Shown in pieces: positions 37,035-51,400 of a stretch of 64,000 bases of DNA. The stretch's first letter is position 1; every line of letters starts with the position of its first letter. The position numbers and the translations under genes are program-made. The notes beneath the pieces are model-generated. The model was not told the origin of the DNA. It was given only the letters and a program-made list of their open reading frames with translations, and did not search any database. The DNA comes from Campylorhamphus procurvoides (Eukaryota > Chordata > Aves > Passeriformes > Dendrocolaptidae), in assembly GCA_013396655.1 (NCBI GenBank), contig WBMV01005979.1, forward strand, positions 1,233,744 through 1,297,743. The letters are read 5' to 3'.

Positions 37035-38885
37035 ATGAAAGTGGAGTATTGTAATGGGAGACTTTAGCTCACTTCCTTTCAATATAGATCACAAACATCC
37101 CATCATACCAGGATGTGACTTGGTTTTTTTTGCAGTAAATCAGTGACTGTTTCACAGAGCAGCTGGTTAGGAAGCCCACTAAAGAAAATGCAATCCTTGA
37201 TTCAGTCCTAAATATAGAGTGGCTCTTCAGCTAAAAGATTATGAAAACTCTTCTATGCAATAGCTTCCCCGTAGGAGCAATTGAGGTGAAAAATAAACCT
37301 ACAGTTGCATCCAGCTTCAGAGTGTGCAATCATGAGAAGGAAACTTGTTAAAAAAATCTGAAAGGGTTAGACAAAGAATTTAAATCTTTGCAGGCACTGT
37401 GGAGCTTATGAACAAAGATAAGAAAGACAAGGCAGGTATATATTTCCTATTAAGTAAAACTTGAGAAAAAAAGAAAGGAAACTAGAATGGTTAGAACAGC
37501 AGTGTAGGAGTCAGGTTACCCTCAAAAGAGCTGAAGTCAAGCCCAAATAGAAAAACATGGTTCAATAGATCATAAAGTCTGGCAAATTAAATGTAAAAGC
37601 ACACCAAGGCAGGCAAAACAAACAAAAGATATGATGAACAACTGGCAGAGACTAATGATAAATCTTTTTTCAAGCACATCAGGAAGAGGAAACCTGCCAG
37701 AAACTCCAGGAGGCAACTCATCATCAGAATAGTAAAGGAAGATTCAGAAGATAAAAGCATTACAGAAAATACATCAATCAGGCAGATTCACTGCAGTGAT
37801 GGTGACAGTACATGACGCTGAGGAGCCTCTGTAAAGAAACTTGATAGAAATATGACCTTTGGTATGAATGGAGAATAAATGTTAATCCTTGAGCATGAAA
37901 CATGAGGGGAAAAAAACCCAAGAAGAGGGAATATAATAATGGCATTTGTTGATGGTACTTATATTGGCAAGTCAACAAACTGCAACATATTTACTGTAGT
38001 GTTTCAGAATACTCTAATCCAGAAAAGAAGTATAAAAAAAGAGACTGAAACTGATTTGAAATAATGCAGACCTGCGAAATGATGGAGGGATTAACCACAT
38101 GCCTGACAGAAAAAGGGTCCAGAAATTTCAATGAGAACTCAGCAGCTGGATTTGTCTGCCACATCAATGCAAGGATTCCTGGACCAACAATGTGGGTACA
38201 CTCACCTTGGTGCCTGAACCCTAAACTGTGTGAACAGAAGTATCTAGGTGATTGTAAATATGCAGGTGTGAGAGTGTGAAATTAAACCAGTTTTGTATTA
38301 AAATTAAATCAAATCACTTTTCCCTCCTACAAAGTCTCATTGAGTTTTGTCACATTATTGGTAGAATATTGCAACATTATTTCTCAGAATTCCCCTACCA
38401 GGACCCCTCTTTGCAGGGGAACCCACAATGTCTTTGAAATTGCAATGACTTGTATGAGCCGGAACAGCAGGAACAAACAAAACAAATGCTAACAGCTCAC
38501 TGGGGCCAGACGGCACTCACCCCAGGAATCCTAAAGGAACTCAAGCATGAAATCAGTGAATTACACAACGGTGTGTCACCTCTCAATTAAAACTATCTTG
38601 GTAGTAGAGGGCTGTGTGGTGCAAAAGGTGACAGAGTTTTATGAGACTACAGGCAAGACATTAAGCCTGGGATTTGTGCTGCACATACTAATAAAAACTG
38701 CAAAGAAAAATGGAATTAGGAGCTATCTGGATAAATATAATGTTGTTAGGAAGAGTCAGCATGGCTTTTGTAATGGAATGTCCTGACTTAAAAGTCTATT
38801 GGAGTTCTAGCCACAAACCAGTGCAGAAGGCTAATCCAGTTCCTCTCCTTCAAAAGACTTTCAAAGACCTTCAAGGTCTCAAAGA
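37035..38885 (+). mobile_element. Old CR1/L3-like LINE ORF2 remnant, plus strand
   Basis: Pieces of ORF2 occur in the correct order. An endonuclease-like MGDFS (pattern GDFN) is near 37055-37070. A QLVRKPTKENAILD stretch at about 37160-37200 corresponds to the conserved 'EPTR..LLDL' zone. A linker coding zone (DKSFFKHIRKRKPAR) is near 37650-37700. RT entry GPDGTHPR is at 38503-38526, and SQHGF is at 38754-38768. About 38000-38490 has no match and may be an insertion or decayed sequence. Many stops are present. Divergence is far greater than in the younger CR1 copies, so this is an ancient insertion. Confidence 0.65.
38547..38786 (+). pseudogene. Open remnant of the old LINE reverse transcriptase
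   Basis: An 80-codon open frame that retains the RT finger region in order: a HLSIKT block, RSYLDKYNVVRK, then SQHGFCNGMS before a stop. It lies 3' of the GPDGTHPR block, which is in a different frame. No start codon context or function is implied; it is a fossil piece. Confidence 0.6.
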
Positions 38886-38909
38886 GATGAAAAATGCAAA
38901 ATACAGAAA

Positions 38910-39491
38910 TATACTGGGTTTGGCTGGGATAGACTTAATTTTCTCCACAGTACCTAGAATGGGGCTGTGTTTTGGATTTGTGCTGGAAACAGTGTTGGTA
39001 ATCCAGGGATGTTTTGGATATTGCTGAGCAGTGTTTACACAGCGACAAGACCTTTATTGCCTCTCACCCCACTAGCAAGGGCGCTGAGGGTGCACAGGAA
39101 GTTGTGAGGGGACAGAGCTGGGGCAGCTGATCCCAACTGGCTAAGGGGATATTCCATACCATATGGTGTCATGCCCAGCATATAAAGCTGGGGGAACATT
39201 GACAGTGGGCCTCTGCTCAGGGACTAGCTGGGCATCATTTGGTAGTGAACAATCATTTTCATTTGCGTCACTTGTCTTTCTTGGGGTTTATTTTCAATTT
39301 CCTTCTTTTACTTTCCTTTCTATTACAATTTATTACCATTACTATATTTAATTATTAAAATTATGTCAATCCACAAGTTTTCTTTTACCCTTTCAATTCT
39401 CTTCCACTATCCTACTGGGGCTGGGGGAGGGGGGAGATTGAACAAGAGTCTCTGTGGTGCTCTAGTTGCCAGATCGGCTTAAACCAGGACA
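38910..39491 (+). mobile_element. Solo LTR of an avian-type endogenous retrovirus, plus strand
   Basis: A 582-bp element ends in ...GACA at 39491. Its first bases are TATACTGGG, where TG would be expected, so the second base has probably mutated. Flanking 5-mers agaaa (38905-38909) and agcaa (39492-39496) match at 4 of 5, fitting a decayed 5-bp target-site duplication. It carries TATAAA at 39181-39186 and ATTAAA at 39354-39359, spaced as expected for promoter and polyadenylation site of an LTR. From memory it resembles an LTR widespread in birds. No retroviral genes adjoin it. It lies immediately after the old LINE remnant and probably inserted into it. Confidence 0.85.
39181..39186 (+). promoter_or_regulatory. 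TATA box of the solo LTR
   Basis: TATAAA within 'cagcatataaagctgggg', where an LTR U3 promoter is expected. Transcription, if it still occurs, would start about 25-30 bp downstream and run rightward out of the LTR. Activity cannot be judged from sequence. Confidence 0.6.
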
Positions 39492-42400
39492 AGCAATAAA
39501 AGGCTTTATGAGAAACTACTGAATAGACAATAAAATGGCAGGTAACATTCACTGTAGTTAAATCATGACCATAGGGAAAACAACACTAACTTCAGAAAGA
39601 CAACTGTGAGCTTGAGTATACAATTACCTGCTAGCAGCAAGATCTTGATAGTTATGATAAACAGATGCATAAAAATATCAGTACCCTGCTCAGCAAGCAG
39701 TTAAAATAGGAAATAAAGTGTCAGGAATCATTAGCAAAGAAATTTCAATAAACATCTGAGTTTCAGAAGAACAAAGGACACAACCCTCTAGAATAAAATG
39801 AGGACTGGTGGATGCTCAGAACTGCTTGGAGGAAAGCTTTCAGAAACTTCCTCCAGAAAGGCTGGTTTCTCACCATGAAAAAATGGAGCATAATCTAGCT
39901 TTTACCAGATTTCCCCTCCCTACCTTTGTCTCTTTCACTATGACCAGTGAAACTTCTGAAACTATCAGCAAGATAGTTTCAGAAAAGTATCTGCTTTAGC
40001 ATCATTCTCACAGAACAGAAATACTTAACAGGGACTGTTATATTGATCTGTCTGTATGCATTTTCCTATCACAAGACAAACAGGGAAAATAATTACATCA
40101 ACACGTCCTGTGCTCTGACAATTGCTTTTTCCTGCAGGTTAACAAATGTAATTAGATGATCATAGGCCAGAAAAACAACCAAAAACCTAATTCTTTTGTT
40201 GTCAATTATTTTTTTGAGACACAGTCACAATGAATAAAAAGTGAAATGCTGAAACTCCACTGAAACTGAAACTCTACCCTACTAGCTGCTACTTTTCCAC
40301 TGAAAGATAAAACTTTTCCAGCATTTTTATTATTAATACGAAAAAAAAGAAAGGCAAGACATCATTTAACTGCATTCTCTTCTGTTATATTCAGTTTTGA
40401 GTAACTCAAAAGCATGTCAAAAAACATTCTCTATACTTAATAACAACAAAAATAAATTCAGATAACTTCTGCCTAATCAGAAAGTTCCTACAACACTGTC
40501 AAATCAATGTGCTCAAAATCTACAGAGGTAGCTCCAAAATTCCTAATGTTAAAAAAAAAAAATAAAGTATCTTCATTAGTTAGCAAAATGGTTAATAAAA
40601 AAGAGTATGTGGTTAAAATGCTGTGAACCAGATTTCTACAATTTTTCTGAATTGTAATATCAAGAAGCTTAAAAGAAAAAAAGAAAAAGCAAAAAAGCAA
40701 CAGAGATTCTCACAAGAGTTCTGGATCCACATTTGTCAAGACAGGCAATGACTACCACAAAATTAAGGACTGAAAAAATTAATACTGCCATCACTACAGG
40801 TAACCACCTCCAAACAGTCAATTTGGTTTAAAATTCCCAAGCAAACATCATCTTTGGTTTGCCTTTCTTACCCTGTAACTTTGTCACCACTCTGCTGCTG
40901 TGGGTGGGCTTATATGATTGTTATGTAAGTCCCTCGCTTCCCAAAACAAAACCCACAAAATAGGAAACCAACAGTTCTCAGACAGGCTATGCTCCTCAAA
41001 GAGCTCTATTAAGACATTCTTTCTGATATGGATTCCCAGGTAGCAGAGATTCCTAGCCACTTTCTTTTTCTTTTGTTTCTAGCAGTGTCCAGTGTCAGGC
41101 ATGTCCTCCAGCACCGTGGTGAGGTTCTGCCCCAAATGTGGTTTTCCATGATGCAAACATCTGCATGTACTCTGGTTACTTCAAGCTCCATTTCACAAAG
41201 GAACAATCCGCCCTTGAAGGTCTCATTCATCTCACCTTACAAAAGATCACAAGTCAGGCCTCAGAAATGCCTGTGCCTTTCCACTGACAACAGTGTAAAT
41301 AATTGGCTTAAGGAGAGGAGGATGCAAACATCTGAAATGAGGCAAATGAATGTCACCTGAAGACACAAGCTCATGGCTGTGAAAGGCTCCTTCCCTTCCT
41401 ATTCAGGGATGGGCTGCCTTAGCTCCTGTTTGCATTCTCCTCAGGTCTCCCACGTGTCAGTTCTCAGTCTACAGATCCTGGGACCTGAATTTAAATTCTT
41501 AATGACCAACTTGATGAATACATACATACAAAGCTTCATAAAAATTCCAGGTTTTTAACCATTACAAGAATCAAGTGCAAAAGAAATATGTATAAAAATA
41601 ATGGGAACATCCATGGCAGAATTAAATGAATTTAAGTTTCCCAATCAGAAAGAGGCATTTAAATACAAATTTAATTGAATTAATTTGCTGACCCCCACGG
41701 TCACAGTTCCCCAAATGGGTAACTTGATCTTAATAAGCAAACCAAGTTCAGTCCCACAAAAGAGCATAAATACGGAACGTTATCTGAGGTTTTGCTGGTT
41801 TTAAGTCACCAGTATCTTGCCACCATCCCATGCTTCGGAGTATTTCAAAAATTACCACATTGAAGTAAAAATCTGACACTACATAGAACTCGGTCAGGGA
41901 ATTTAAATAGAATAGGACTTTTTTTTGCACTGGAAAAGGGTAAAACCAGTAACAGGAGGGGAAAAAAAACCTTCAAAAAAAAAATAAAGTACTCCTTTCC
42001 TGGGTGAATGTGGTGTTCCCAATCAGCTGTATCCTTTCAATCATCAGCAAGAAAGTAATCCTATTCTAAAGAAAGGGGCAGAGTTGCATTGTCTCCTTCA
42101 CATCCTTTTAAAGACTCAGTCCTCCAAGAGGTACTGAGGTTTATCCAGCTCTGTATTCTTATCTGAGTAAAATCCAAAACTACCCAGTTCCTATCTTCTG
42201 CTCCTTTTCGATTCTTTCTTGTCTTAGTCAAACACCACACAGAGCTGCAATTTGTCAGCTCCCTCTTGTTCACTAACATCAATCTTCGAGAAAGTTTTTC
42301 TCAACACTTCCATTGTTTCACTATTTCTGAATTTCATCATTTCACCATTTTCTCTCATCTGCTTGTCAAAACCACAAACACTGTCTTCCACTGCAGCACC

Positions 42401-45400
42401 TGCTTTGTTGATAAGTGTTTTGTGCCCTCTCTTAATTCCAGGCATCCTTTCTCTCCACCCTCTGATACAGTAGACAATACCACTCATTGCCACTGTAATT
42501 TTCCCCATTCTGATCTAGATAACTTCAATATTCAAAACAGAACTGTGAATTCTATTTCAAATGTCAGAAAGATTAGCTTCACCTTTGTTAGTTCCTCATC
42601 TGAACAGTCCTTTCCCTCTTGCCCAGAATTGCAGGAGTTATCCGCCCCTAGCTAGGTGTGAGGTTGTACCAAAAGCACAATAATTAAATGCCAAAGTTAG
42701 TCAGTACCCTACCCTCAATGCCTTCACTGTTACAGCTGTAAAAGATAGCTTCTTTCAACTTCAACACATTTTCTACATTTTTGCAGACACTGTAGGTACT
42801 GCTGAGGTTTCAGAGTACAAACTGATGGTATTACAGCACAGACACGCTGTTACATCCTGAGCAATTTGCTAAGGGCTATGCCCCAGTGCTACAGAAATAT
42901 AGTAAGTGCAATCAGCAACATTACAGTAGTGGAAATGGCTTGACTTATTTAAGACTTAGAAGAGCAGCATGGGATCTATTCTTGACATTTTTAACCCCTT
43001 TATGTTTCAATATCACATTTACAAACAGCAAGAAGCAGAAACCCCTATGGTTTGCTAGCTCTCCAGAAAGGCTGCAGTCACTGGAGCTCTGACTCAGAAG
43101 GGCAGCTGCTAATGGGACAAGCAGATGCACCAGCCTTCTGCCAGCTGGTACAGAGGGAGAGCAGATACCCTGAGAGCTGGCCTGCCACAGCTGTGCCAAC
43201 ACTGATGAGTACACGAGTTGCTACTCAAAAACAAAAGTGGTTTTCCACAACAGCAGATCAGCATGAAGCATTAACAAAGTCATAGGTCCCAAAAACTACC
43301 TGTAAATTTACTCAGCTCTGCTATATATCAAAGTAACGAATGCGTCTCATCAGATTCATTTCTCTACCCAAACAGTGCTATTACCTGAAATCAAATGGGA
43401 ATCATCTTTGTCTAGAAAACATCATAACCTAGCACCACTTTTTGGGCCCTAATACAATACTTTTAATTACTTGAAAAAACTGTGTTGGAAAATGAGTGTA
43501 CTGGAAAATGTTAGGAAGAGGTTCTACCTTTTAAGAACTTCTGACTATCATATATGGCACCTGCAGACCCATGCAGTCATCTGTATTGTACCTTATCCTT
43601 GGCTGATGAGACTCCTAAATGTGCTCCAGGCATCCGTTCTCTCGTTCTGCATTTACTAGTCCTGCTCCCTTGAATTCCAATGACACCAAAATATCTAGTA
43701 AAGCAAATTTTGTGCCACAAGCAGCATGAGAAACAGCAAAACCTTTTCAAAAGTAATAAATAATGCAAAGACAGAAAGGAATTATGGTCAACTTGTGCTC
43801 CTCAGCAGCTTCTTCCAAATTTTCTCTCTCCTTTTCAAGAGCAATGGCAGTACGTCCATGGCTATTTTCATTTTAGAAAGCAGTGCCAGAACACTAAACC
43901 ATACACTTGGTCTTAATACATTGGAATAGAGGAAAAAACAGATTCTAATACATAATTTGGACTATTTCAATACAAACTTAGATCTAAGTACAACCTTATA
44001 CTAAAGGCAACATACACTTCAATCTGAAGGTTGGTTTTCAAGTAATTGGATAAAAACAGAAAACAAAAAAATAAATTTAAAAGTTGAAAACAACCAAATC
44101 TTTTAAGGAAATGGACCTTATGCAAGCACACTGAACATCAAACCTCATATTTTTATCTCCACAATATTTAAAATCATTGGCTTCACTCAGATTTGACAGA
44201 GAAGCAGAGGTCTCAACTACTTAACACATCTCCCCATTGTATGATACTATAAATAGAGTCAGATACAAAAATGACTTCTGGGAGAAGGAAGCTGCACAGG
44301 AGCTCGCCACAATTTAACAGGCAAGGCTGCACTGCCAAGACAGGTTACAGACAAGCACTGAAAAGCCTTGAGCAGTTGTTTTGTTGCATTACAAATTTAT
44401 TCTCCACAGAAAGCTAGTTTCCTTTTTGCTTTGTCTTTCCTTACTTTATAACAAAACAAAGTAAAATTTACTTAAAATATTTGTTTTCGTTACCTGAAAA
44501 GTGAAGGACTCCATTATTTGTATTATTCTGCATCTTAAAACAGTAATTAAAAAAAAGAGCCCACATTACTCCCAACATCAAAGTTAAACGTACTGCACAG
44601 AGCCACAAAACCCAGCCTTGTAGAACACCTTAAGTTTGAAAACAAAACAAGAAAACCAAACAGACTTTTTTACACGTGAAAACCAAAACATCTAAATAAA
44701 AATAATGGTAGCAGGTACTGCCTTTCTCTTCAGGGGAGAAAAGGTTACAATTTTTAAAGTACTTTATAAATAAGTCTTGTTATTGTATTGGATTAAGAAG
44801 GGTTTGCCCCAAAAGGCCAAACTATGCATTTTTCAGTCTCCTACGTTAACAACAGAGGAATGATTTTTATATGGACTTAAAATCCCAATGCATTTCAGTA
44901 ACACTCAGAGGTGATCAAGTGGGACAAAAAGTAAATAATGGATGCAAATGTTCATGGCATAACAGTGTATACCTTTAGCTACTTGTGACTTGAAGCACAC
45001 TACACTGATTTTGCCACTGGTCAGCTCTGCAGCCCAAGGCAGGCACTTCCTTTCCTGTCTAAGCAGAAAGAACTATCCCAATGGGCTGCAAACTCCCTGA
45101 ACTTCAAACAATATTAAATGCACACAAGTTAGGAACTTTCCTCCCGGAATTTCTGTGAAGTCATAAAGACATCTCCTCCTTGTTCATCACTTAACTGCTT
45201 TATCTAGAGACAAGATCACAACTACGCCCATCTTCATGTAACTTTCCTGCTGCCAAAACACCGTCCTAATAGAAAGACAGTGTTAATAATAATATTACTA
45301 CAATAAAATTATGTGATTTGCCACTCCAGTACAGTGTTTTACCTCGCATATCATCTCCATTTCAGAAGCTGAAAAGGCCACTCAGTTAGCAAACAGAGGT

Positions 45401-48400
45401 TGCTAAATAACCTTTATTTGTTTTGGTCATATATGCAGTATCTCTAAATTGAAGTATCCCCTGAGGCACAAAATGTCAAATAGAAAAATAAGCTAAGAAT
45501 TTTTGAAGACTGATGAAAGGAAACCACCAGGAAGCTGTTACATAAAAGGCAAACCCCACATGACTTCACCATACACTGAGCATTACTAGTCACATGGGAT
45601 CTCCCTCCTCAGAAGCTGCAGTTGAAGGGAATGGAGTTGGAGGCATGTCTCTTTCCCAGCTGGCAAAGTGTGCTTACTCTCCATACACGGAGGTCAGCTG
45701 TTACATACCACTGTAACTACATAATGGTATGTAATGCACCATCAAGCCTCAGAGATCAATTAATATCCTATTCTGAGGAGAATTCTGTCCTTTCCCCACC
45801 TTTCCGGCACTTTGTTTTCGCTTTTTAGATGGAACAATGGTATTAACTCACTTCTAGAAATGGAAATGTTCTCTAAAATTTGGCAAGGAATGAGGTATCT
45901 GGAATAAAAGTCCCTATGCTACGTAGCAGTCTCACATCACCCTGATGCAGGAAGCTTTGTTAACTACAGCTCTGACATGAAGAGATTTCTCAATATGAAA
46001 ATGCTTTTAATTATCATTTCCATAACAAGTTCTCATAATTCCACAATCTGGAGCACAGACTTACCATTTGGTTAGGAAGCTACAGCCAAGTTCATGACTT
46101 CTGAACTCCTTGCAAAAACCCTTTTAAATCTGACCAAATGAACCTGACTCAAATATATCCTCTGCCAGGATGTGGTTTCATGAACTGCAGCCACGTTAGT
46201 GCTGCTGTCACGCGACTAGTGACATACCAGCCTTCCAGCTGTAGCACTTTCTCTCCATTCTCCATTTTGTAGTGGGATTAGTGCTTTCAGGATCCAAGTC
46301 AACCATCCAGTCCTGGTGCTGGTGCAGAAGAGGCAAAGGGAAACACAGTTGCATCTTTTGGCAGCACTGCTAACAGAACTCCAGCCAAACAGGAAACTGC
46401 TTTCTAGGATGCTGCTCTGTGTTGACAGCAAAGCTCTGGAGATTTGATCTAGACGAAACATGTTAATTACACCACACTTGCTTGACCTGGTAATAAAAAA
46501 ATCCCATCTCTCTATGACACTGAACATTAGCATCTTAAAAATCACCCTGAGTTTCAAAATCAGGCAAATGTCTGCTATATTTGTAATGATCACCATACCT
46601 GCTCAGACAAAGAGAACAGTAGGAAAATACCTAATTAAAGATAAGCAAAAAAATAAGAATATACTGAAGGGCCATAAGACAGGCACGAAGGGAGAGATGC
46701 AAAAAAAAATCTAAAATATAAAAATTTAACAAACAAATAGCTAATCCAGGAGATTTCTTTGAAACTGTTTAGGCAGTGTTATGCCAGGAGAACATAATAA
46801 AAATTAAAAAAAAAATCTACTTGACTTTAATATCAAATATAAAAAACTCATCTATCTAGAAGACAGATCTGCATTCAGAGAGCCTTGCAGGCTCAGCAAT
46901 GTCGGTATATCCAACTACCTAGAGAATTAATCCTTACACGCTTGCTTTAAACTGCTGGCTGCTCCTCTGCCTCCCAAACCACTTTTCTAAGAGCAAAGCT
47001 TTGTCTACAAAGCCTGATAGGAGACTGGAAAAGTACTTCAAACTTTTATGCATCTCCTGTCATTGGGCTGCCTTCCTCCATCCTTGAACAACACCCCATT
47101 CTCCATGAACTTTCTCTTGCAACCACCATACCAGTAGGATCCTTTCTTATTACCTTTCATTTTCCTTAGTAAAAAAAGTTTCCTCAGCAAACCTCTCTGA
47201 AAATGGTAAAATGATGTGTTGATTTGTTAAATGATCATGGTTAGGGATGATTATGAATCTTAATTACAAAGTGATACATTGCCTCAAGTCAGAATATAAC
47301 TTCTAAATGCTAAGACAGTTGTGCAGCAGAGTATGTAGTGCCAATTCATGCCTGAGCTGAGGCTCTGGAGGAAGGCTGGGAAGGTACACAGCAGAGCAGG
47401 AAAGCTGAACTGCAGGAGAGAAGACTTTGGATTGTTCCAGGAATTGCTAGGTAGAAACCAATGGAAGCCACTAAGAAGTCAAGCATAGGAATCCTTTTTT
47501 ACAGTGAGAATGTTGAGCAGGGGGCTAGAGACACTCCCTGACCCTTTTACAAAAACAAAGTGTGACAGACACATTCAGAATGCTTGAGCTAGGAACTTAA
47601 CTGAAACTCCAAGGCCAGTCCACTTCCCTGCTGGCTTTCCTTACCTCCTTCTCTGAAGAGAAGCCTTTATATGGCTCACTGAAACAAACTATTTGACAAA
47701 TTCTTTGAGATTTGCAGATACTGTACTTTCCCAAGTTTCTCTGTGAAGTAGATCCTGAAAAAACCCCATCATGTAGTCCTCAAACTGTGTCTGGTTTTAC
47801 TTGTACATACTTTCTACTTGACATTGCCTGTCTTAGCACAGGCCAAGAAACCTGAGCATAGAGCTAAGTTTAAAAGACCTGTTCCAGCAAAGTTTGTGAT
47901 CCCTGTGGCAAAGACGAACAGTTTAAAAGGTATTTAGGTGGCTAATGATGCTGTTAAGCATCTAAAAAGACTTTCAGGTTAATACTAGCTGCAGGCAACT
48001 AAGTACACATAAATATCTTTTAAAATCTTGCCAAGTGTGTAAAAATGTTCCTGAAAAGTAGCTACAGAAGTCTCACAAACTCCACACTGCCTCTCAGCAG
48101 AGAAGCTTAACCATCAGTTTACAGGCCACTAACTAGAGAGTTTGATGTCTCCTGCATTTGCTATCAAATCTGTTTACAAACACTGTTGCCTGATAAGTGT
48201 TTGCTTCTGGCGTATCCTAAAGATATCATTTCAAAGATCTCTGTCATCTCCAGTACTTTGTTTCTGAGTGGGCACTAACCTTCTTGTTCTAGAGCAAAAT
48301 TTTAGACAGAGGAACAGGGGATAAGCTTTGAAATAAAGTCAAAATCAAGTATCTTTTGAAGATGAGAGACAAAGAAGCCTTGTAAAACCACAAATTGCTT

Positions 48401-51400
48401 TATGAAGTGAAATTGCATCAAGGGGTAATCTACCAGCAGGAGAGGGAAAAAACACACCATGTTTACTTACACACATTTTAAACTCTATTGCAGTCTCACG
48501 TGTTCTAACAATTGTTTCTAAGCACTATAGTATTACATATGGTTTTCATTTTTGCCCTGTACATGCAGCACGCTTTGGTGTTCATATCATAATCATAGCT
48601 TGGACTTGGGGGAACTTTAACTCCTTCCCAATGTAAAATTTTAATCAGAAATCATGCAATATTTTGTATTTTACCCAAGATGCCTGCTTCTGCTCTCAAG
48701 CAATTATGCTACAGTTGTTCAATTTGGATTTCAGCAAACAATGTGCAGTACCAGGCAACTGTTAACTATTCCCAGCTAAAAGTCTGGAAGAGCATCTGGG
48801 GAGGTAAAAAAAGGGTGACAGGAAAATGAGATGAAAGTTTCATATTTTCTTCTATTTTTAAAACAAGCAAACCATTTTTTTAAGCTAACTGTGATCATTT
48901 GGTCTTTCATCTTCAAATGCTTGGGATAGATATTGATTTCATTATTAGTTTAAATAAGGAGAAAGTAGCCATGCTACCATAAACATCTCCTTGTCCTGGA
49001 ATTGTACCCAAGGACAATTATAGCAAAAGACACTGTACTTTAATGTATTACACAGACACTTTATTCAATCCAATTTTTTTTGTGACAATAAGCCTGAACC
49101 CAAGATTAGAAGCTTATCTAGAATATGATATAAGATTCAAATGTCTTAAGTACAAGAGACCACCACTGTTCTGCAACATGGCCAAGATCAGCAGGACACA
49201 AAATGTCAGTTTTCAGCTAGATCCTGTAGTTTACCATGTACCTCCAGTAAACAGAGCTACAATGTACCAGTCTAGCCTTCTCTCCAAATTTAAAAGCACA
49301 GTTTAAAAAAAATCCATCAACTTAAGAAATGAGGGTCAATGAGAAAAGGAAGTTCTTTGCCTGAAAAGCTAATTTCTTGCAAGACTTCCCCTTGAAAACA
49401 ACTGTGAACAAAAAATATAAATTCACCTTCAAAACACATGATGCGCTCTTGTCACTGCAGTGAAAATAGAGCCAAGCCTGTGAATTATCAAAAGACAGCA
49501 AGTACCTCTGAATTCTAGTGATTACTGTGACCTTTCTCTGCCTCCTTTCAAAGAGACTACAAAACCTATCAATATCATCTGTTGATCTCTCAGCTAAAGC
49601 AGGAGGTTTGTGGGCAACCAAGAAGTTCCAGTTTGAGCGACTAAACACCACAGTATGATACCCGACCCTGGAGCTTCTCCTCATACATACACTTTAATAA
49701 ACCCCAGAAATTGAACTAAACTAGACTTAATACCTCTAAGCCAACTTTGAACCCTAAGAAGCATGTTTTCCTTTTGTGTATGTTTACATTGTCACTAATA
49801 TTAGATGTAGCTTGTGTAACTAATGAGCCAAAGCTATTAAGGCTTCACAATGTACATATAAAAAAAGTCCCAAAGGCAAAAATTGCACAAGTTTATACCA
49901 TGGAAATTAAAGTTAATTCCTCCGTTTCTTACCTTCCTGAGGACATCCCAATCTACTGTGAATTCTGTTAACCAGGATAAGAAGTCTAGCTTTATGTAAC
50001 CAAACTTGTAGATGCTGTTTAAAATGGCAGGAAAACGAGTAATAGGTAAAAAGGTACATTAGCATCACTATGTGACGTTATAAACAGCAAGATTAGCACT
50101 TACCTATATGCATACATTGGGAAGGATAAGTTCAAGGAGCTACTAGAAGGTCCTTTAATATAGCATACCTGAACACCACATCTTTGCAGAGCTTTAAGTA
50201 ACAAGGCAGCACACAGAACAGACTTTCACAAAGCAAAAATATTTAAAAAAAATATTTTTAAGAATGGCTCATAAGACTTTCAGCAACTCATGCAAAAAAT
50301 GCAGGCAAAATAGTTTTCACTCAAAACTTGAACATCTCAGGAGCAAAGCAGTGACTAAAGAAATGATGGGCCCTTTTTCAAGAGCTGAACAAAACAGGAC
50401 TTTTTCTGGTGCCCTTTTTTGTATTATATGTACACATAATATTATATCCTTGATTTCTTCTAACACAAGCCTTGATTGGACTAATCATTGAAGGCTAAAA
50501 AGGGCCAACAACCTGTTAAGTGTATAGACTCTTCCATATCACACAGCTGGCCAGTCTTTATTGAATCAACAGCAATCTTGTATGAGAGTAACTTTCTTTC
50601 AATCATACATTATTTAGATCTCTAGACAGCAAGTACTCACAACTTACTAAATTATATTCCAGTCACTTGCTGTTTTTTAGCAGTATCTCAGAAAAGTCTC
50701 AACTCTGTGATAACATTCTTCTGAATTCCCCTTACAGGGAAATCTGCCCAAAGAGATTTCTAGCAAGTTATTTACTTGGTCAGCTGAAGGCCTTTCTTAA
50801 GGCAATATTAATATCCTTACAGAATTTCCTCACAACCCAGCTCCGACAAAGGCACAGACTCTAGCTAACATTTAGTTTTGTGAATTTTAAGATGTGCTGT
50901 GAAACAGTGATTGTTAAATTCAGCATCTCTTTTTCTTTCCAGATAATTTGGAGGCAGTGTAAAAAGAGACTGGTTTTTAGCTCAGACTGGGATGACTGGA
51001 ATTGTAGTCGTTAGGTAGCACAAACACCTTAAAAGCAACATTCAGTTCATTTCTATGAGATTGAATTATTAGAAACTTGCAGTATCAAACAGTAGCACTC
51101 TCCAACACAGGATCAAAACAAGAAGAATACTTTGATAGTAGCAAAAGCCAGGAGCAGCATGCAGGATAGGGCTGGCTGATGCAGCTTTTGTGCTGACAGC
51201 TGCAGAGCCACAGTCAGGCTGGGGAGCACATCCTGCCAGTGTGGGCACACCAGACAACATAAACAGGTTATAAAGCAACCCCATCTCATCTGAGCAGCAC
51301 CAACCTGGGCAACAAAGAGTTTTCCCATTCAAGACCTCTTCTAGAATACATCCTTTTTGGCCATTATAGAGCTAGCACAAATAAGGACTTTTTTAAAAAG

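Noticed and set aside
42224..42655. Overlapping 94-codon (-) and 129-codon (+) frames
   Set aside because: They are opposite-strand shadows of each other, with no motif, no repeat identity and no splice signals I could defend.
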